This document shows positions 26,666-35,755 of a stretch of 64,000 bases of DNA, piece by piece. The stretch covers positions 1-64,000 of the forward strand of contig NZ_QOLA01000010.1 in the NCBI RefSeq assembly GCF_003324565.1, in the 5' to 3' direction. The notes under the pieces were generated by a model. It was given only the letters and a program-made list of their open reading frames with translations. It was not told where the DNA came from and did not search any database. The DNA is from Streptomyces sp. SDr-06 (GTDB lineage: Bacteria; Actinomycetota; Actinomycetes; Streptomycetales; Streptomycetaceae). Made by a program: the position numbers and the translations under genes. The stretch's first letter is position 1. Each line of letters starts with the position of its first letter.

Positions 26666-28006
26666 TCAGATGCCGGCCAGCCAGCGGATGGCGGACAGGC
26701 TGGGCATGAAGAAGTACTCGCCGCCGAGCAGGGTGTTGAAGGACTGGATGTTCTGCACGCGGCAGGGCGGCGTGCCGGGCACGGTGAAGTAGGCGCCCTT
26801 GTCCTGAAGGGAGATCATCGGGTCCTTCTCCTTGCCCAGGCCCATGAAGTTGCCGGAGCCGACCCATTCGCTCTGCAGGAACTCGACGTTGTCGATCGCG
26901 CGTGCGCCCAGGGCGATGAAGTCCAGGCCGCGCGGCCGGCCGTCGTCCTTGAGCCGGTCCGGGGGCAGCGGGGTGCCGTAGGAGGTGCCGCGGCGGAGGA
27001 TCCGGCGGATGTTGACGTCGGTGAGGACCGTCAGCTGGGTGTCGCGTGGGTTCATCCGGCGGATGTGGCAGCCCAGCGGGGTGCGCAGTCCGCGTGGGTC
27101 GGCGGAGTAGTCGAAGTCGTTGATCCGGTTCGGGTCCTCGCCGATCGAGGGATCGTCGCGCTTTGGCGCCAGGGCCAATGGTGCGCCGCTGCGCCAGCGG
27201 CCGACGAGCTTGGCGGCAAGGAGTTCGCGTTCGGCTTCCGTACGGGCGTTGTCGTGCAGCCACTGGTTGAAGGCGCCGACGTGGGAGTGGTACTTGCGAA
27301 AGACCACGTAGGTACCGTTGCGGCCGAGGACGTCGGGGGCCGGCATGGGCAGCGGGGCGCCCGTCTCGCTCGGGTACCCGAGCACGAACTCGCCCGCCTT
27401 GATCGGGCGCCCGTCGCCGGGAAGTGGTTCGGCGCCGCTGCCCTCGACCACCGGCTGGCTGAAGCCGTCCCGGTAGCCGAAGACGTTGAACCCGTCGGCC
27501 GCGAAGTCCTGGTGGGACAGCAGCCGCACACCGGGAGCCTCGGCCAACTCCTTCTCGTAGGCCGCGACTTCAGAACGCCAGGCGTCCTCGCTCGCTGCGT
27601 ACACCGTGACAGCGACGTGCACCTGCGGCGTACCGAAGGGGAACTCCCAGTTCTCGGGCGCGTTCACGCCGGTGTCGCGCAGCCGCCCGGCGCGGGCGGC
27701 CATGCCGGCACGGAAGTTGGCGGGAAAGGAACTGAGTGATGCCTCCGGCACGCCCAGCGCCACCAGCCCCTGGTAGCTGAGGGCGAGGGCCAGCCAGGAC
27801 GGCCGCGATTCGTCCCAGCGGGCCGCGGGCGTCACCCGCAGAGCCAGCCTGCGCAGCAGTTCCCGGCCCGCGCCCGGCTCGGCGATCTCCAGGATCGCGT
27901 GCGTGCCGAAGTAGGGCTCGGGCCGCGTCCGCAGCAGCGTCGCCGGGATGTCGTCGAGGTCCAGCGCCGGTGGCCGCTTCAGCCGCCTGAACAGTGGATT
28001 GGGCAT
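26666..28006 (-). CDS. DyP-type (dye-decolourising) heme peroxidase
   Basis: A 446-residue peroxidase. The signature FGYRDGFSQP (GxxDG-type motif, catalytic Asp180) and a candidate proximal heme ligand His314 in GCHIRRMNPRD, followed by Arg321, are present. There is no twin-arginine signal, so it would work in the cytoplasm or be packaged. It uses hydrogen peroxide to oxidise bulky substrates. It lies between the frameshifted orphan gene (11-bp gap) and the catalase-like gene; the three form one transcription unit. Confidence 0.92.
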   Translation of the reverse strand: MPNPLFRRLKRPPALDLDDIPATLLRTRPEPYFGTHAILEIAEPGAGRELLRRLALRVTPAARWDESRPSWLALALSYQGLVALGVPEASLSSFPANFRAGMAARAGRLRDTGVNAPENWEFPFGTPQVHVAVTVYAASEDAWRSEVAAYEKELAEAPGVRLLSHQDFAADGFNVFGYRDGFSQPVVEGSGAEPLPGDGRPIKAGEFVLGYPSETGAPLPMPAPDVLGRNGTYVVFRKYHSHVGAFNQWLHDNARTEAERELLAAKLVGRWRSGAPLALAPKRDDPSIGEDPNRINDFDYSADPRGLRTPLGCHIRRMNPRDTQLTVLTDVNIRRILRRGTSYGTPLPPDRLKDDGRPRGLDFIALGARAIDNVEFLQSEWVGSGNFMGLGKEKDPMISLQDKGAYFTVPGTPPCRVQNIQSFNTLLGGEYFFMPSLSAIRWLAGI

Positions 28007-28017
28007 GGTGCGGTGCC

Positions 28018-28627
28018 TCAGTTGAGTTCGGTGACGAACTTCTGCACGGCCGCGTCCTGCCGCTTGAGCCGCTTGGCCTGGGCGACGGTGAGGGTGGGGT
28101 GCGCCACGAACCACGCCTCCACCGGGATCTGGTACTGGACGATGAAGTCCTTGACGTCGGGCGAGGCGATGCCCGGCCAGCCTCGACGTTGCTGAACACG
28201 TAGTCCATCATGTCGGGGATCTTGGTGGCGGAGTCGTCGCTGTAGGGGGCCCACTCGCCGTCGAAGGCGGTGGCTAACAGCAGCTTGGTGTCGTTGTCCA
28301 GGAACACGAACCGCGTGTTGTGCAGCGTGCCGGCCTGCCCGGCGCCCACCAGGTTCCGTCGATCAGCTGGAAGAACTTGTGGAGCCGATCGGCGCCGCCC
28401 GGCTTGAGCGGCAGGATGGTCGTCAGCTCCGACACCTCACCGCTCTTCGCGCCCACCCGGCCCGCAGTCGTCACCGCGTGCTCCTCGAGCTCCTCCTTGT
28501 CGGCCAGCATGTTGCCGACGCGGATCTTGAACGCGACGGACGCGTCCGTCAACGCGGTCTGCACCTTGTCCCGGATCTCCGGCGGGAACTGCGCGAGCTT
28601 CGCGTTGAGATCTTGCTGGGCCAGCAT
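28018..28627 (-). pseudogene. uncharacterised partner of the DyP peroxidase, two frameshifts
   Basis: The sequence reads MLAQQDLNAKLAQFPPEIRD and LADKEELEEHAVTTAGRVGA through DRLHKFFQLIDGTW. It then continues in a second frame as TLHNTRFVFLDNDTKLLLAT and SDDSATKIPDMMDYVFSNVE, and in a third as PGIASPDVKDFIVQYQIPVE to TELN and a stop at 28018. The breaks lie near 28340 and 28185. Restored, it would be ~200 residues with no signal peptide or helices. I do not recognise the family. Being first in the peroxidase operon suggests a role in delivery, assembly or regulation. Confidence 0.65.
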
Positions 28628-28992
28628 GCATCTCCAGTTCCCAGAACACCCCTACGCGCGCATGTAGTGATGTGTATGGCACTCTCTGTACGCAAACGCG
28701 GCACCCGTGTAATCGGATGCCTCGGGGCGGTGGATCGCACTCCGAGGAACCAGGTTCCGACCGACCTCCCCTACGCCCCGCGCCGGTTCCCCGGCGTCCC
28801 CGCCCAGGATCAGGTCCCGCCCGTTCGCGGGATGTGTGCGGACCAGGCCCCGAGGAGCGACGGGGCCCACTCGCGCACGGCACCCGCTGTGACCGGTGCA
28901 GTGAAGGTCAGAGGGAGTGGTGATGCGCGTCTGCACGTGCGCCGGGACGCGAGGTGACCGACGTCGCTGGGGCGGGTCGGGGATGACCGGGA
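28628..28992. other. 365-bp stretch without a recognisable gene
   Basis: No coding frame is supported. It should contain the promoter of the peroxidase operon (reading left) next to 28627 and the end of the TetR transcript (reading left) at 28993; no clear boxes or strong hairpin stand out. Confidence 0.4.
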
Positions 28993-29628
28993 TCAGTCGA
29001 GTTCGGGAAGGGGGCGCCGGGCGACCTCCTGGGCGTCGTCGGCCGACAGGCCGAGCATGCGCAGGACCATCTCGGCGAGGTTCACGGCGGCCTCGTCGCC
29101 GTCCACCTCTGGGCGGGCGAAACGCAGTTCCACCAGGGACAGCAGGGTTCCGCCCAGTGCGGACAGGGCGACGGTCGGGTCGAGGTCGGTGAAGCGGCCG
29201 GAGGCGATGCCGGCCTGGAGATCGCGCAGGGCGCGGCGGGCCAGTCCGTTGTCCGAGTGGACGTGCCCGAGACCGCGGCGGCGCAGGACCTGCATCAGCT
29301 CCGGGTGCGAGTCGGCCATGCGGGCGCTGAGCCGGAAGCCGGCCGCGAGGAGTTCCGCCGGGTCGTCGATCCCGGCGAGGTGCTCGTCGAAGTTCTGGCC
29401 GAACTCCTCCAGGGCGTCCACGACCGCCGTCTCAAACAGCTCGGCCTTGGAGTCGAAGTGGTTGTAGAAGGAGCCGAAGCCCACGTCGGCGCGCTCGGCG
29501 ATGGCCTGGATGCTCGAGCTGGTGTCGCCGTTGTCGGCAAGTATCTGGCGGGCCGCTCGCACGAGAGCCCTGCGGGTCTCCGCGCGACGCCGCTCGAACC
29601 GGTTGCTGGGTGGGGCTTGCGTGGGCAT
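28993..29628 (-). CDS. TetR-family repressor
   Basis: A 211-residue regulator. Its N-terminal helix-turn-helix is AARQILADNGDTSSSIQAIA followed by ERADVGFGSFYNHFDSKAEL, a near-perfect TetR signature. The remaining ~140 residues form the helical ligand-binding and dimerisation domain. It faces away from the ring-cleavage operon, and two similar palindromes lie in the shared promoter. The likely role is to repress the catabolic operon until an aromatic acid or intermediate binds. Confidence 0.93.
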   Translation of the reverse strand: MPTQAPPSNRFERRRAETRRALVRAARQILADNGDTSSSIQAIAERADVGFGSFYNHFDSKAELFETAVVDALEEFGQNFDEHLAGIDDPAELLAAGFRLSARMADSHPELMQVLRRRGLGHVHSDNGLARRALRDLQAGIASGRFTDLDPTVALSALGGTLLSLVELRFARPEVDGDEAAVNLAEMVLRMLGLSADDAQEVARRPLPELD

Positions 29629-29668
29629 GTGCAGAGTCTAGCCGCCGGGGCGATGGCGGCCACAGTCC

Positions 29669-29682
29669 TGATGTTTTCATCA
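29669..29682. promoter_or_regulatory. putative TetR operator 1
   Basis: TGATGTTTTCATCA, an inverted repeat (TGATG-N4-CATCA) 41 bp upstream of the TetR start. A near-identical site lies at 29723-29736. Two copies in a divergent promoter are the usual TetR pattern. Confidence 0.65.
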
Positions 29683-29700
29683 TTCCTCTCCGCGAACACC

Positions 29701-29736
29701 TTGACGACGCATCTGTCAAAGCTGATGATTTCATCA
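29701..29736 (+). promoter_or_regulatory. putative promoter and TetR operator 2 of the ring-cleavage operon
   Basis: TTGACG at 29701 is a good -35 box; GATGAT at 29724, 17 bp on, is a possible -10. The palindrome TGATGATTTCATCA (29723-29736) overlaps that -10, so a bound repressor would block RNA polymerase. The start codon is 28 bp further on. Confidence 0.55.
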
Positions 29737-29763
29737 CTACGGCAATGTCGCTCGGAGGGCACC

Positions 29764-30912
29764 ATGTCTGAAACCCGCGTCAACGGGGCCGACGTCATTA
29801 CGGCCCACCAGGACCTCCACAGCGCGCAGGGCGCCCTGCGCGGCGAACATCCCGGCCGCTCCCGCAATCCCGTGATCAAGGTGGCCGACCTGGGCTGGCT
29901 GGAGTTCGAGAAGCCGGACCTGGAGCGCGCCGAGGTCTTCGCCCGGGACTTCGGGTTCGGCATCGCCGCGCGCACCGAGCGTGAGCTGTGGCTGCGCGGC
30001 ACCTTCGCGGGTCCGCCGTGCATGGTGATCCGCAAGGGGCGCACCTCCCGTTTCCTCGGCCCGGCGTTCCGGGCGGCCGAGCGCGGTGATCTGGAGCGGC
30101 TGGCCCGAGCCACCGGGGCATCGGTACGGGATTCCGACGTGCCCGGTGGCGGAGGAAAGGTGGTCGATCTGCTCGATCCGTCGGGCTTCCCCGTGCGGGT
30201 CGTGCACTGCGGTCAGCAGCTCCCGGCGCTGCCGGAACAGCGGCCGCTGCTCCTCAACTTCGGTACGGATCACCGCCGTACCAACTCCGCCCAGCGCCCG
30301 CCGCGCGAACCGTCGCGCATTCAGCGTCTGGGGCATGTGGTGCTGGAGACGCGGGTGTTCGGCCGGGCCCTGGACTGGTACTTGGACACCCTCGGGATGA
30401 TCGTCTCCGATTTCCTGTTCCTGGACGGCCAGCGCGACCGCGGTCCGACGATGGCGTTCATCCGCTGCGATCTGGGTGGCGTACCGGCCGATCACCACAC
30501 GCTGGCCATGCATCTGGGGCCGGGCACGGGGTATGTCCACTCCGCGTACCAGGTCACCGACCTGGACTCCATCGCCGCCGGCGGCGAGTACCTCAAGGAG
30601 CGTGGCTACCAGCGCAGTTGGGGCATCGGTCGGCATGTCCAGGGCAGCCAGCTCTTCGACTACTGGCGCGATCCCGACCGCTTCATGCTGGAGCACTTCG
30701 CCGACGGCGACCTGTTCTCCTGCGATGTGGAGCCCGGCTGGGCGCCGATGTCGAGCAGCGGTCTGGCCCAGTGGGGCCCGCCCGCCACGCGTGACTTCCT
30801 CGGTTCCAACCCCTCCCCGCAGCGGGTCCGCGACGTCATCGAGGCGCTACGCGGTGACAACGAGCTGGACCGGGCGCGCCTGCTCGGCCTGCTCAAAGCC
30901 GCCAACTCCTGA
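29764..30912 (+). CDS. extradiol ring-cleavage dioxygenase-like protein (two VOC domains)
   Basis: A 382-residue protein with two vicinal-oxygen-chelate modules. The first (LGWLEFEKPDLERAEVFARD) is probably structural. The second carries a 2-His-1-Glu type metal site: His in RLGHVVLETRV, His in DHHTLAMHLG and Glu in RFMLEHFADG. This fits an Fe(II) enzyme that cleaves a catechol-type ring next to the hydroxyls. It is the first gene of the operon, 45 bp before the FAH-family hydrolase. The ring substrate is inferred from the neighbours only. Confidence 0.88.
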   Translation: MSETRVNGADVITAHQDLHSAQGALRGEHPGRSRNPVIKVADLGWLEFEKPDLERAEVFARDFGFGIAARTERELWLRGTFAGPPCMVIRKGRTSRFLGPAFRAAERGDLERLARATGASVRDSDVPGGGGKVVDLLDPSGFPVRVVHCGQQLPALPEQRPLLLNFGTDHRRTNSAQRPPREPSRIQRLGHVVLETRVFGRALDWYLDTLGMIVSDFLFLDGQRDRGPTMAFIRCDLGGVPADHHTLAMHLGPGTGYVHSAYQVTDLDSIAAGGEYLKERGYQRSWGIGRHVQGSQLFDYWRDPDRFMLEHFADGDLFSCDVEPGWAPMSSSGLAQWGPPATRDFLGSNPSPQRVRDVIEALRGDNELDRARLLGLLKAANS

Positions 30913-30957
30913 ACCACCTCAACCCTCACACGCCAATCCCCTGACAAAGGCACTGAC

Positions 30958-31896
30958 ATGAGCACCAATGTCCTGCGCACCGCCGACGGCTGGTGGGTCG
31001 TCCGAGGCGACCGCGCCGTCCCCGTCGAGACCAAGGCCGCCACTACCGCTGAGCTGCTGGCCGACCGCGCCGCCGTCCGTGAGGCCGCCGCCTCCGGCGA
31101 GGAGGGCACACCCCTCGCCGACCTGGTGGTCCTCTCGCCGGTCACCACGCCCTGCCGGGTCGTCGCCCAGATGGTCAACTACCGCAGCCACGCACGCGAT
31201 TCGGGTTTCACCGGCGACATCCCGCCCGCGTTCTTCCGCAAGGCGTCCGGTTCGGTCAACGGGCCCGGGGATGCCGTCGTCCGCCCGGCGCACGTGAAAT
31301 TCCTCGACTACGAGATCGAGCTCGGCCTCGTCATGGGCGCGCCGCTACCCGTTGGCACGGTCGTCGAGGAGCGGGACCTGCCGTCGTACGTCGCCGGGCT
31401 CGTCGTCACCAACGACATCAGCGCCCGTGACGTCCAGCTGACCAAGACACAGTTCTACGAGAGCAAGTCGTACCCCACCTTCACCCCGACCGGGCCGTAC
31501 CTGGCCCTCCTTGAGCCGGAGGACTTCGCCCATCTCCTCAACCTGCGGCTGAGGCTGAGCGTCAACGGGGAGCTGCGGCAGGACCGCACCCTCGCCGACA
31601 TGATCGTCCGTCCGGCGCAGGCGCTGACGCTGCTGGCCCGCTTCCAGACCTTGGACGCCGGCGACCTGCTGCTCACCGGCACCCCCGGCGGCACCGCCCT
31701 GAAGGCACCACCGAAGGCAGTCGAGAAGATCGGCGCGCTGCTGCCGCCCGCCGTGAAGTGGAAGGCGTTCTTCAAGAGCCAGGCGAAGAACCCGCACTAC
31801 TTGAGCGCGGGTGACGTGATCACGGCGTCGATCGCGACCCCGGACGGACGGATCGACCTCGGCGAGCAGCGCACGCCCGTCGCGGACACGAACTGA
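30958..31896 (+). CDS. fumarylacetoacetate hydrolase (FAH) family protein
   Basis: A 312-residue FAH-fold enzyme. The metal-binding acids are in KFLDYEIELGLVMG (two Glu) and TNDISARDVQL (Asp), and the loop LLTGTPGGTALKAPP is characteristic. Members hydrolyse or hydrate ring-fission products or decarboxylate oxo-acids. Placed between a dioxygenase and a hydroxylase, it most likely processes the ring-opened diketo acid. It starts 45 bp after the dioxygenase and ends 31 bp before the hydroxylase. Confidence 0.9.
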   Translation: MSTNVLRTADGWWVVRGDRAVPVETKAATTAELLADRAAVREAAASGEEGTPLADLVVLSPVTTPCRVVAQMVNYRSHARDSGFTGDIPPAFFRKASGSVNGPGDAVVRPAHVKFLDYEIELGLVMGAPLPVGTVVEERDLPSYVAGLVVTNDISARDVQLTKTQFYESKSYPTFTPTGPYLALLEPEDFAHLLNLRLRLSVNGELRQDRTLADMIVRPAQALTLLARFQTLDAGDLLLTGTPGGTALKAPPKAVEKIGALLPPAVKWKAFFKSQAKNPHYLSAGDVITASIATPDGRIDLGEQRTPVADTN

Positions 31897-31927
31897 CACC
31901 CGAACAGGCACCCGAGGTGAGCCGCAC

Positions 31928-33535
31928 ATGACCGTCGATGAAGCCGCACGTCCGCCCGGCGCGGAAGCCGCACGTGTGCCCGTCGTGATCGTCGGCGCCG
32001 GGCCGGTGGGTGTGACCGCCGCCCTGCTTCTGGCCCGGCGCGGAATCCGCAGCGTCGTCCTGGAGCGCCACCGGGACGTCTACCCGCTCCCACGCGCCGT
32101 CGCCACCGACGACGAGGTGCGCCGGATCCTCCAGGCCGCGGGCGCCGGTGAGGAGTTCGCCGCGATCGCCCGCCCGGCGAACGGGCTGCGGCTGCTCGAT
32201 GCCCGGCACCGGGTGATGGCAGAGTTCCGCCGCTCCGCGCACGGCCTGCACGGCTACCCGCAGACCAGCATGTTCGACCAGCCCGAACTGGAACGCGTAC
32301 TGCGCGACGCCCTCGCCCGGCACCCGGAGTGCGAGCTCAGAGGTGGCGCGGAGGTGACCGGCATCGGCCCGGACACCACCGGGCCCGTACGGGTCACCTA
32401 CCGCGACGACGGTGGCGAGCACGAGCTGTGGGCCGACGCGGTGCTGGGCTGCGACGGCGCGAACAGCCTCACCCGCCAAGCCGTCGGCGCCGTCTGGGAG
32501 GACCTGCGCTTCGAGGAGGACTGGACCGTCATCGACGTCCGGACCACAGCCGCCGTCCGCTGCTGGGATGGCGTCGACCAGGTCTGCGACCCGGACCGGC
32601 CGGCGACCTTCATGCGGGTGGGCGAGGACCGCTACCGCTGGGAGTTCCGGCAGCGCGAGGGGGCAGAGCAACCGGTGCGCGACCTGATCGCCCCGTGGCT
32701 GCCGCCCTCGTACGCGGGAGATTTCGAGATCGTCCGCGAGACGCAGTACACCTTCCGCGCCCGCGTCGCCGACCGCTGGCGCAGCGGCCGGGTCTTCCTG
32801 CTCGGCGACGCCGCCCACCTCACCCCGCCGTTCATCGGCCAGGGCCTGTGCGCGGGCCTGCGCGACGCCTACAACCTCACCTGGAAGCTCGCCCGCGTCC
32901 TCCAACACGGCTCTCCGGACAAGTTGTTGGATACGTACGAGAGGGAACGCAAACCCCACGCACGCCATGTGATCCGGCTCGCGGTCGGCATGGGCTGGGC
33001 CATGACGGGCGGCCAGGACAACGCCGCCACCCTTCGCCGCAGGCTCCTGGCCGCCGCCTGCCGCATACCCGGCCTGACCCGGTTGGCCGGCCGCGACATC
33101 GCCCCGCCCCTGACCGCCGGACCGCTCGTGCGGCGCACCACCCGCCGGGGCCTGGTCGGCACGCACTGCCCACAACCCTGGGTGAGCGTCGACGCACGGC
33201 GGACCCGCCTCGACGAAGCGCTCGGCGACTCCTTCGCCGTGCTGACCGCCACCGAACCCACCCCCTGGCTGACCGCGCTCGCCCACGGTCTCGGCGTACC
33301 CACGGTCCCGGTCGCCGGCCTCGGTGACGACGGCACGCTCGCCGCCTGGCTGCACGCCGGACACGCGGCCGCGGTCCTGCTGCGCCCCGACCGGATCGTC
33401 CTCGACGTCGTCCCGGCCGGCGCACACGACTTCACCGGAACCGCCGCCTGGGCAGCACTGCTGCACACCACACGACGCCCTGGACCTTCCGAACAACCGG
33501 TCCCGAACAGCCTGTTGAGGAGTACGACGCGATGA
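31928..33535 (+). CDS. mhpA: 3-(3-hydroxyphenyl)propionate hydroxylase-like flavoprotein
   Basis: A 535-residue class A flavin monooxygenase resembling MhpA. VVIVGAGPVGVTAALLLARR is the FAD Rossmann motif, LGCDGANSLTRQAVG the DG motif and RVFLLGDAAHLTPPFIGQG the GD motif. A C-terminal thioredoxin-like domain follows (~420-535), as usual in this group. It would add a hydroxyl group ortho to an existing phenol to give the catechol cleaved by the operon dioxygenase. Its stop overlaps the ligase start by 4 nt (ATGA). The exact phenol is not proven. Confidence 0.85.
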   Translation: MTVDEAARPPGAEAARVPVVIVGAGPVGVTAALLLARRGIRSVVLERHRDVYPLPRAVATDDEVRRILQAAGAGEEFAAIARPANGLRLLDARHRVMAEFRRSAHGLHGYPQTSMFDQPELERVLRDALARHPECELRGGAEVTGIGPDTTGPVRVTYRDDGGEHELWADAVLGCDGANSLTRQAVGAVWEDLRFEEDWTVIDVRTTAAVRCWDGVDQVCDPDRPATFMRVGEDRYRWEFRQREGAEQPVRDLIAPWLPPSYAGDFEIVRETQYTFRARVADRWRSGRVFLLGDAAHLTPPFIGQGLCAGLRDAYNLTWKLARVLQHGSPDKLLDTYERERKPHARHVIRLAVGMGWAMTGGQDNAATLRRRLLAAACRIPGLTRLAGRDIAPPLTAGPLVRRTTRRGLVGTHCPQPWVSVDARRTRLDEALGDSFAVLTATEPTPWLTALAHGLGVPTVPVAGLGDDGTLAAWLHAGHAAAVLLRPDRIVLDVVPAGAHDFTGTAAWAALLHTTRRPGPSEQPVPNSLLRSTTR

Positions 33536-35428
33536 GCACGCCCTTCTACACACCTGATCCGGAGACGGCGGCCGCCAGTCGCATCGCGGAGTTCGCCCGG
33601 CGTCAGGGCATCGCCCCGGACGACTACACCGCCCTGCACCAGTGGTCGGTCACCGACCTGGAGGGCTTCTGGGGCGCGGTGTGGGAGTACTTCGACATCG
33701 ACGCGGACACCCCCTACGAGCAGGTCCTCGCCGAGGAGATCATGCCCGGCGCCCGCTGGTTCCCCGGCGCCACCCTCAACTACGCCCACCACGCCCTGCG
33801 CAACGCAACCGACGAGGCGGCGATCCTCGCCCTCGACGAGACCGACTCCGCATACGAGGTGACCGGCGGGCAACTCCGCACCCAGGTAGCCTCCGTGGCC
33901 GCCACCCTGCGCGACCTGGCCGTCGGCAAGGGCGACCGGGTCGTCGGCTACCTGCCCAGCACCCCGCACACGATCGTCGCGTTCCTGGCCGCCGCGAGCC
34001 TGGGCGCCGTGTGGTCGGTGTGCGGGCAGGATTACGCGCCTCAGGCCGCCGCCGACCGGTTCGCCCAGCTCGAACCCACCGTCCTGATCGCAGCCGACGG
34101 CTACCTCTTCAACGGCACCACCCACGACCGGCGCGACGCCACCCTCGAACTGGCCCGCGCCCTGCCGACGTTGAAGGCGACCCTCCTCGTGGACCACGTG
34201 GGCCTGCCACGATCAGAGCAGGCATACCCGTCGCCGCTGGTGGCGTGGCAGGACGCCACCACCCGTACCGAAGAACTCGCCTGTACGCCGGCGCCGTTCG
34301 ACCATCCCCTGTGGGTCGTCTTCTCCTCCGGCACCACCGGCCTGCCCAAGCGCATCGTCCACGGCCACGGCGGCGTCCTCCTGGAGCACCTCAAGACCCT
34401 CGGCCTGCACTCGGACCTCGGCCCGGGCGACCGCCTGCTGTGGTACACCACCACCCACTGGATGATGTGGAACCTGGTCGCCTCCACCCTGCTGACCGGC
34501 GCCACCACCTGCACCTACGACGGCAGCCCGGCACCCTCCACCCGACCCGGCATCCTCTGGGAACTGGCCGCCCGCCACCGCGCACGACCTGTCCGCGGTC
34601 CGCGCGCTCGGCTGCACCGGCTCCGCCCTCCCGGCCTCCGCCTACCCCTGGGTCCGCGACCACGTCGGCGGCCATGTGCTGCTCTCGTCCACCAGCGGCG
34701 GCACCGACGTCGTCTCCGGCTTCGCGGGCAGCGCGCCCACCACACCCATCTGGTCCGGAGAGTTGTCCGCACCCCACCTCGGCGTGGCCCTGTCCGGCGT
34801 ACGACAGCGGGGGCGCCCGGTCACCGACCAGGTCGGCGAGCTGGTCGTCACCCGCCCCATGCCGTCGATGCCGCTGCACTTCTGGAACGATCCCGACGGC
34901 ACCCGCTACCGCGACGCCTGCTTCACCACCTACCCCGGCGTCTGGCGGCACGGCGACTGGATCACCGTCACGGGTCACGGCTCGGTCATCGTCCACGGCC
35001 GCTCCGACAGCACGCTCAACCGCAACGGCGTCCGCCTGGGCAGCGCCGACATCCACGACGTCGTCGAACGCCTCCCCGAGATCGCCGAGGCCCTGGTCAT
35101 CGGCGTGGAGGAGCCGGACGGTGGTTACTGGATGCCACTGTTCGTCGTCCCGGCGACCGGCGTGACCCTGGACGACACCCTCCGCGAGAAGGTCCGTGAC
35201 ACCGTCCGCACCGGCGCCTCACCGCGCCACGTCCCTGACGAAGTCATCGCAGTGCCGGGCATCCCGCACACCCGCACCGGCAAGAAGCTGGAGGTCCCCG
35301 TCAAGCGGCTGCTCCAGGGTGCCCCGGCCGAGCAGGTCGTCAGCCCTGCTGCCGTGGACGACCCCGACCTCATCACGTACTACGCGCAGCTGGGGACGCA
35401 GCGCCGCGAGGGCAGAACCACCACATGA
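33532..35428 (+). pseudogene. acetoacetyl-CoA synthetase, internal deletion and frameshift
   Basis: An acyl-CoA synthetase of the acetoacetate-CoA ligase type, starting MSTPFYTPDPETAAASRIAE and having WVVFSSGTTGLPKRIVHGHG (AMP-binding motif) and THWMMWNLVASTLLTGATTC. After ILWELAARHR (near 34575) the frame shifts; the C-terminal half continues HDLSAVRALGCTGSALPASA, SSTSGGTDVVSGFAGSAP and ends at 35428 with the catalytic Lys region HTRTGKKLEVPVK. Compared with the family, about 25 residues (the ATHFG-type segment) are missing at the join. So this is more than a base error. It would have activated acetoacetate released by the pathway. Confidence 0.8.
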
Positions 35429-35755
35429 TCACAGGGCATGCCGCCGTACTGGACCCACACCCAACTGACCTTAATGAGGTGGGGCTTGGAAGCCGGGAGG
35501 GCAGGCAGCTGTGGTGCCGGATCAGCCCTACCCGTTCCCCTTCGGCAAGGCCACCCGCTGGTAAGCCTCCGGCTGGGCCCAGAAAACCGCGAGGCCGGCT
35601 GGGCCAGCTTGGCCCCGCCCCCGGGCTCCGGCCGGACCGAAGACCGCGCCGGGCAGCCAGTAGGCGGCAGAATCCCGTGATGTGGGCCGCCTGCACCGAA
35701 CGTTCGCAGCGCCGGCGGCCGCCGACGATCCTGTAACGGTTTGCGAGGACCCGCG
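35429..35755. other. 327-bp stretch without a recognisable gene
   Basis: No coding frame is supported. It separates the catabolic operon from the YdcF-like gene and must hold the latter's promoter. Confidence 0.4.
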
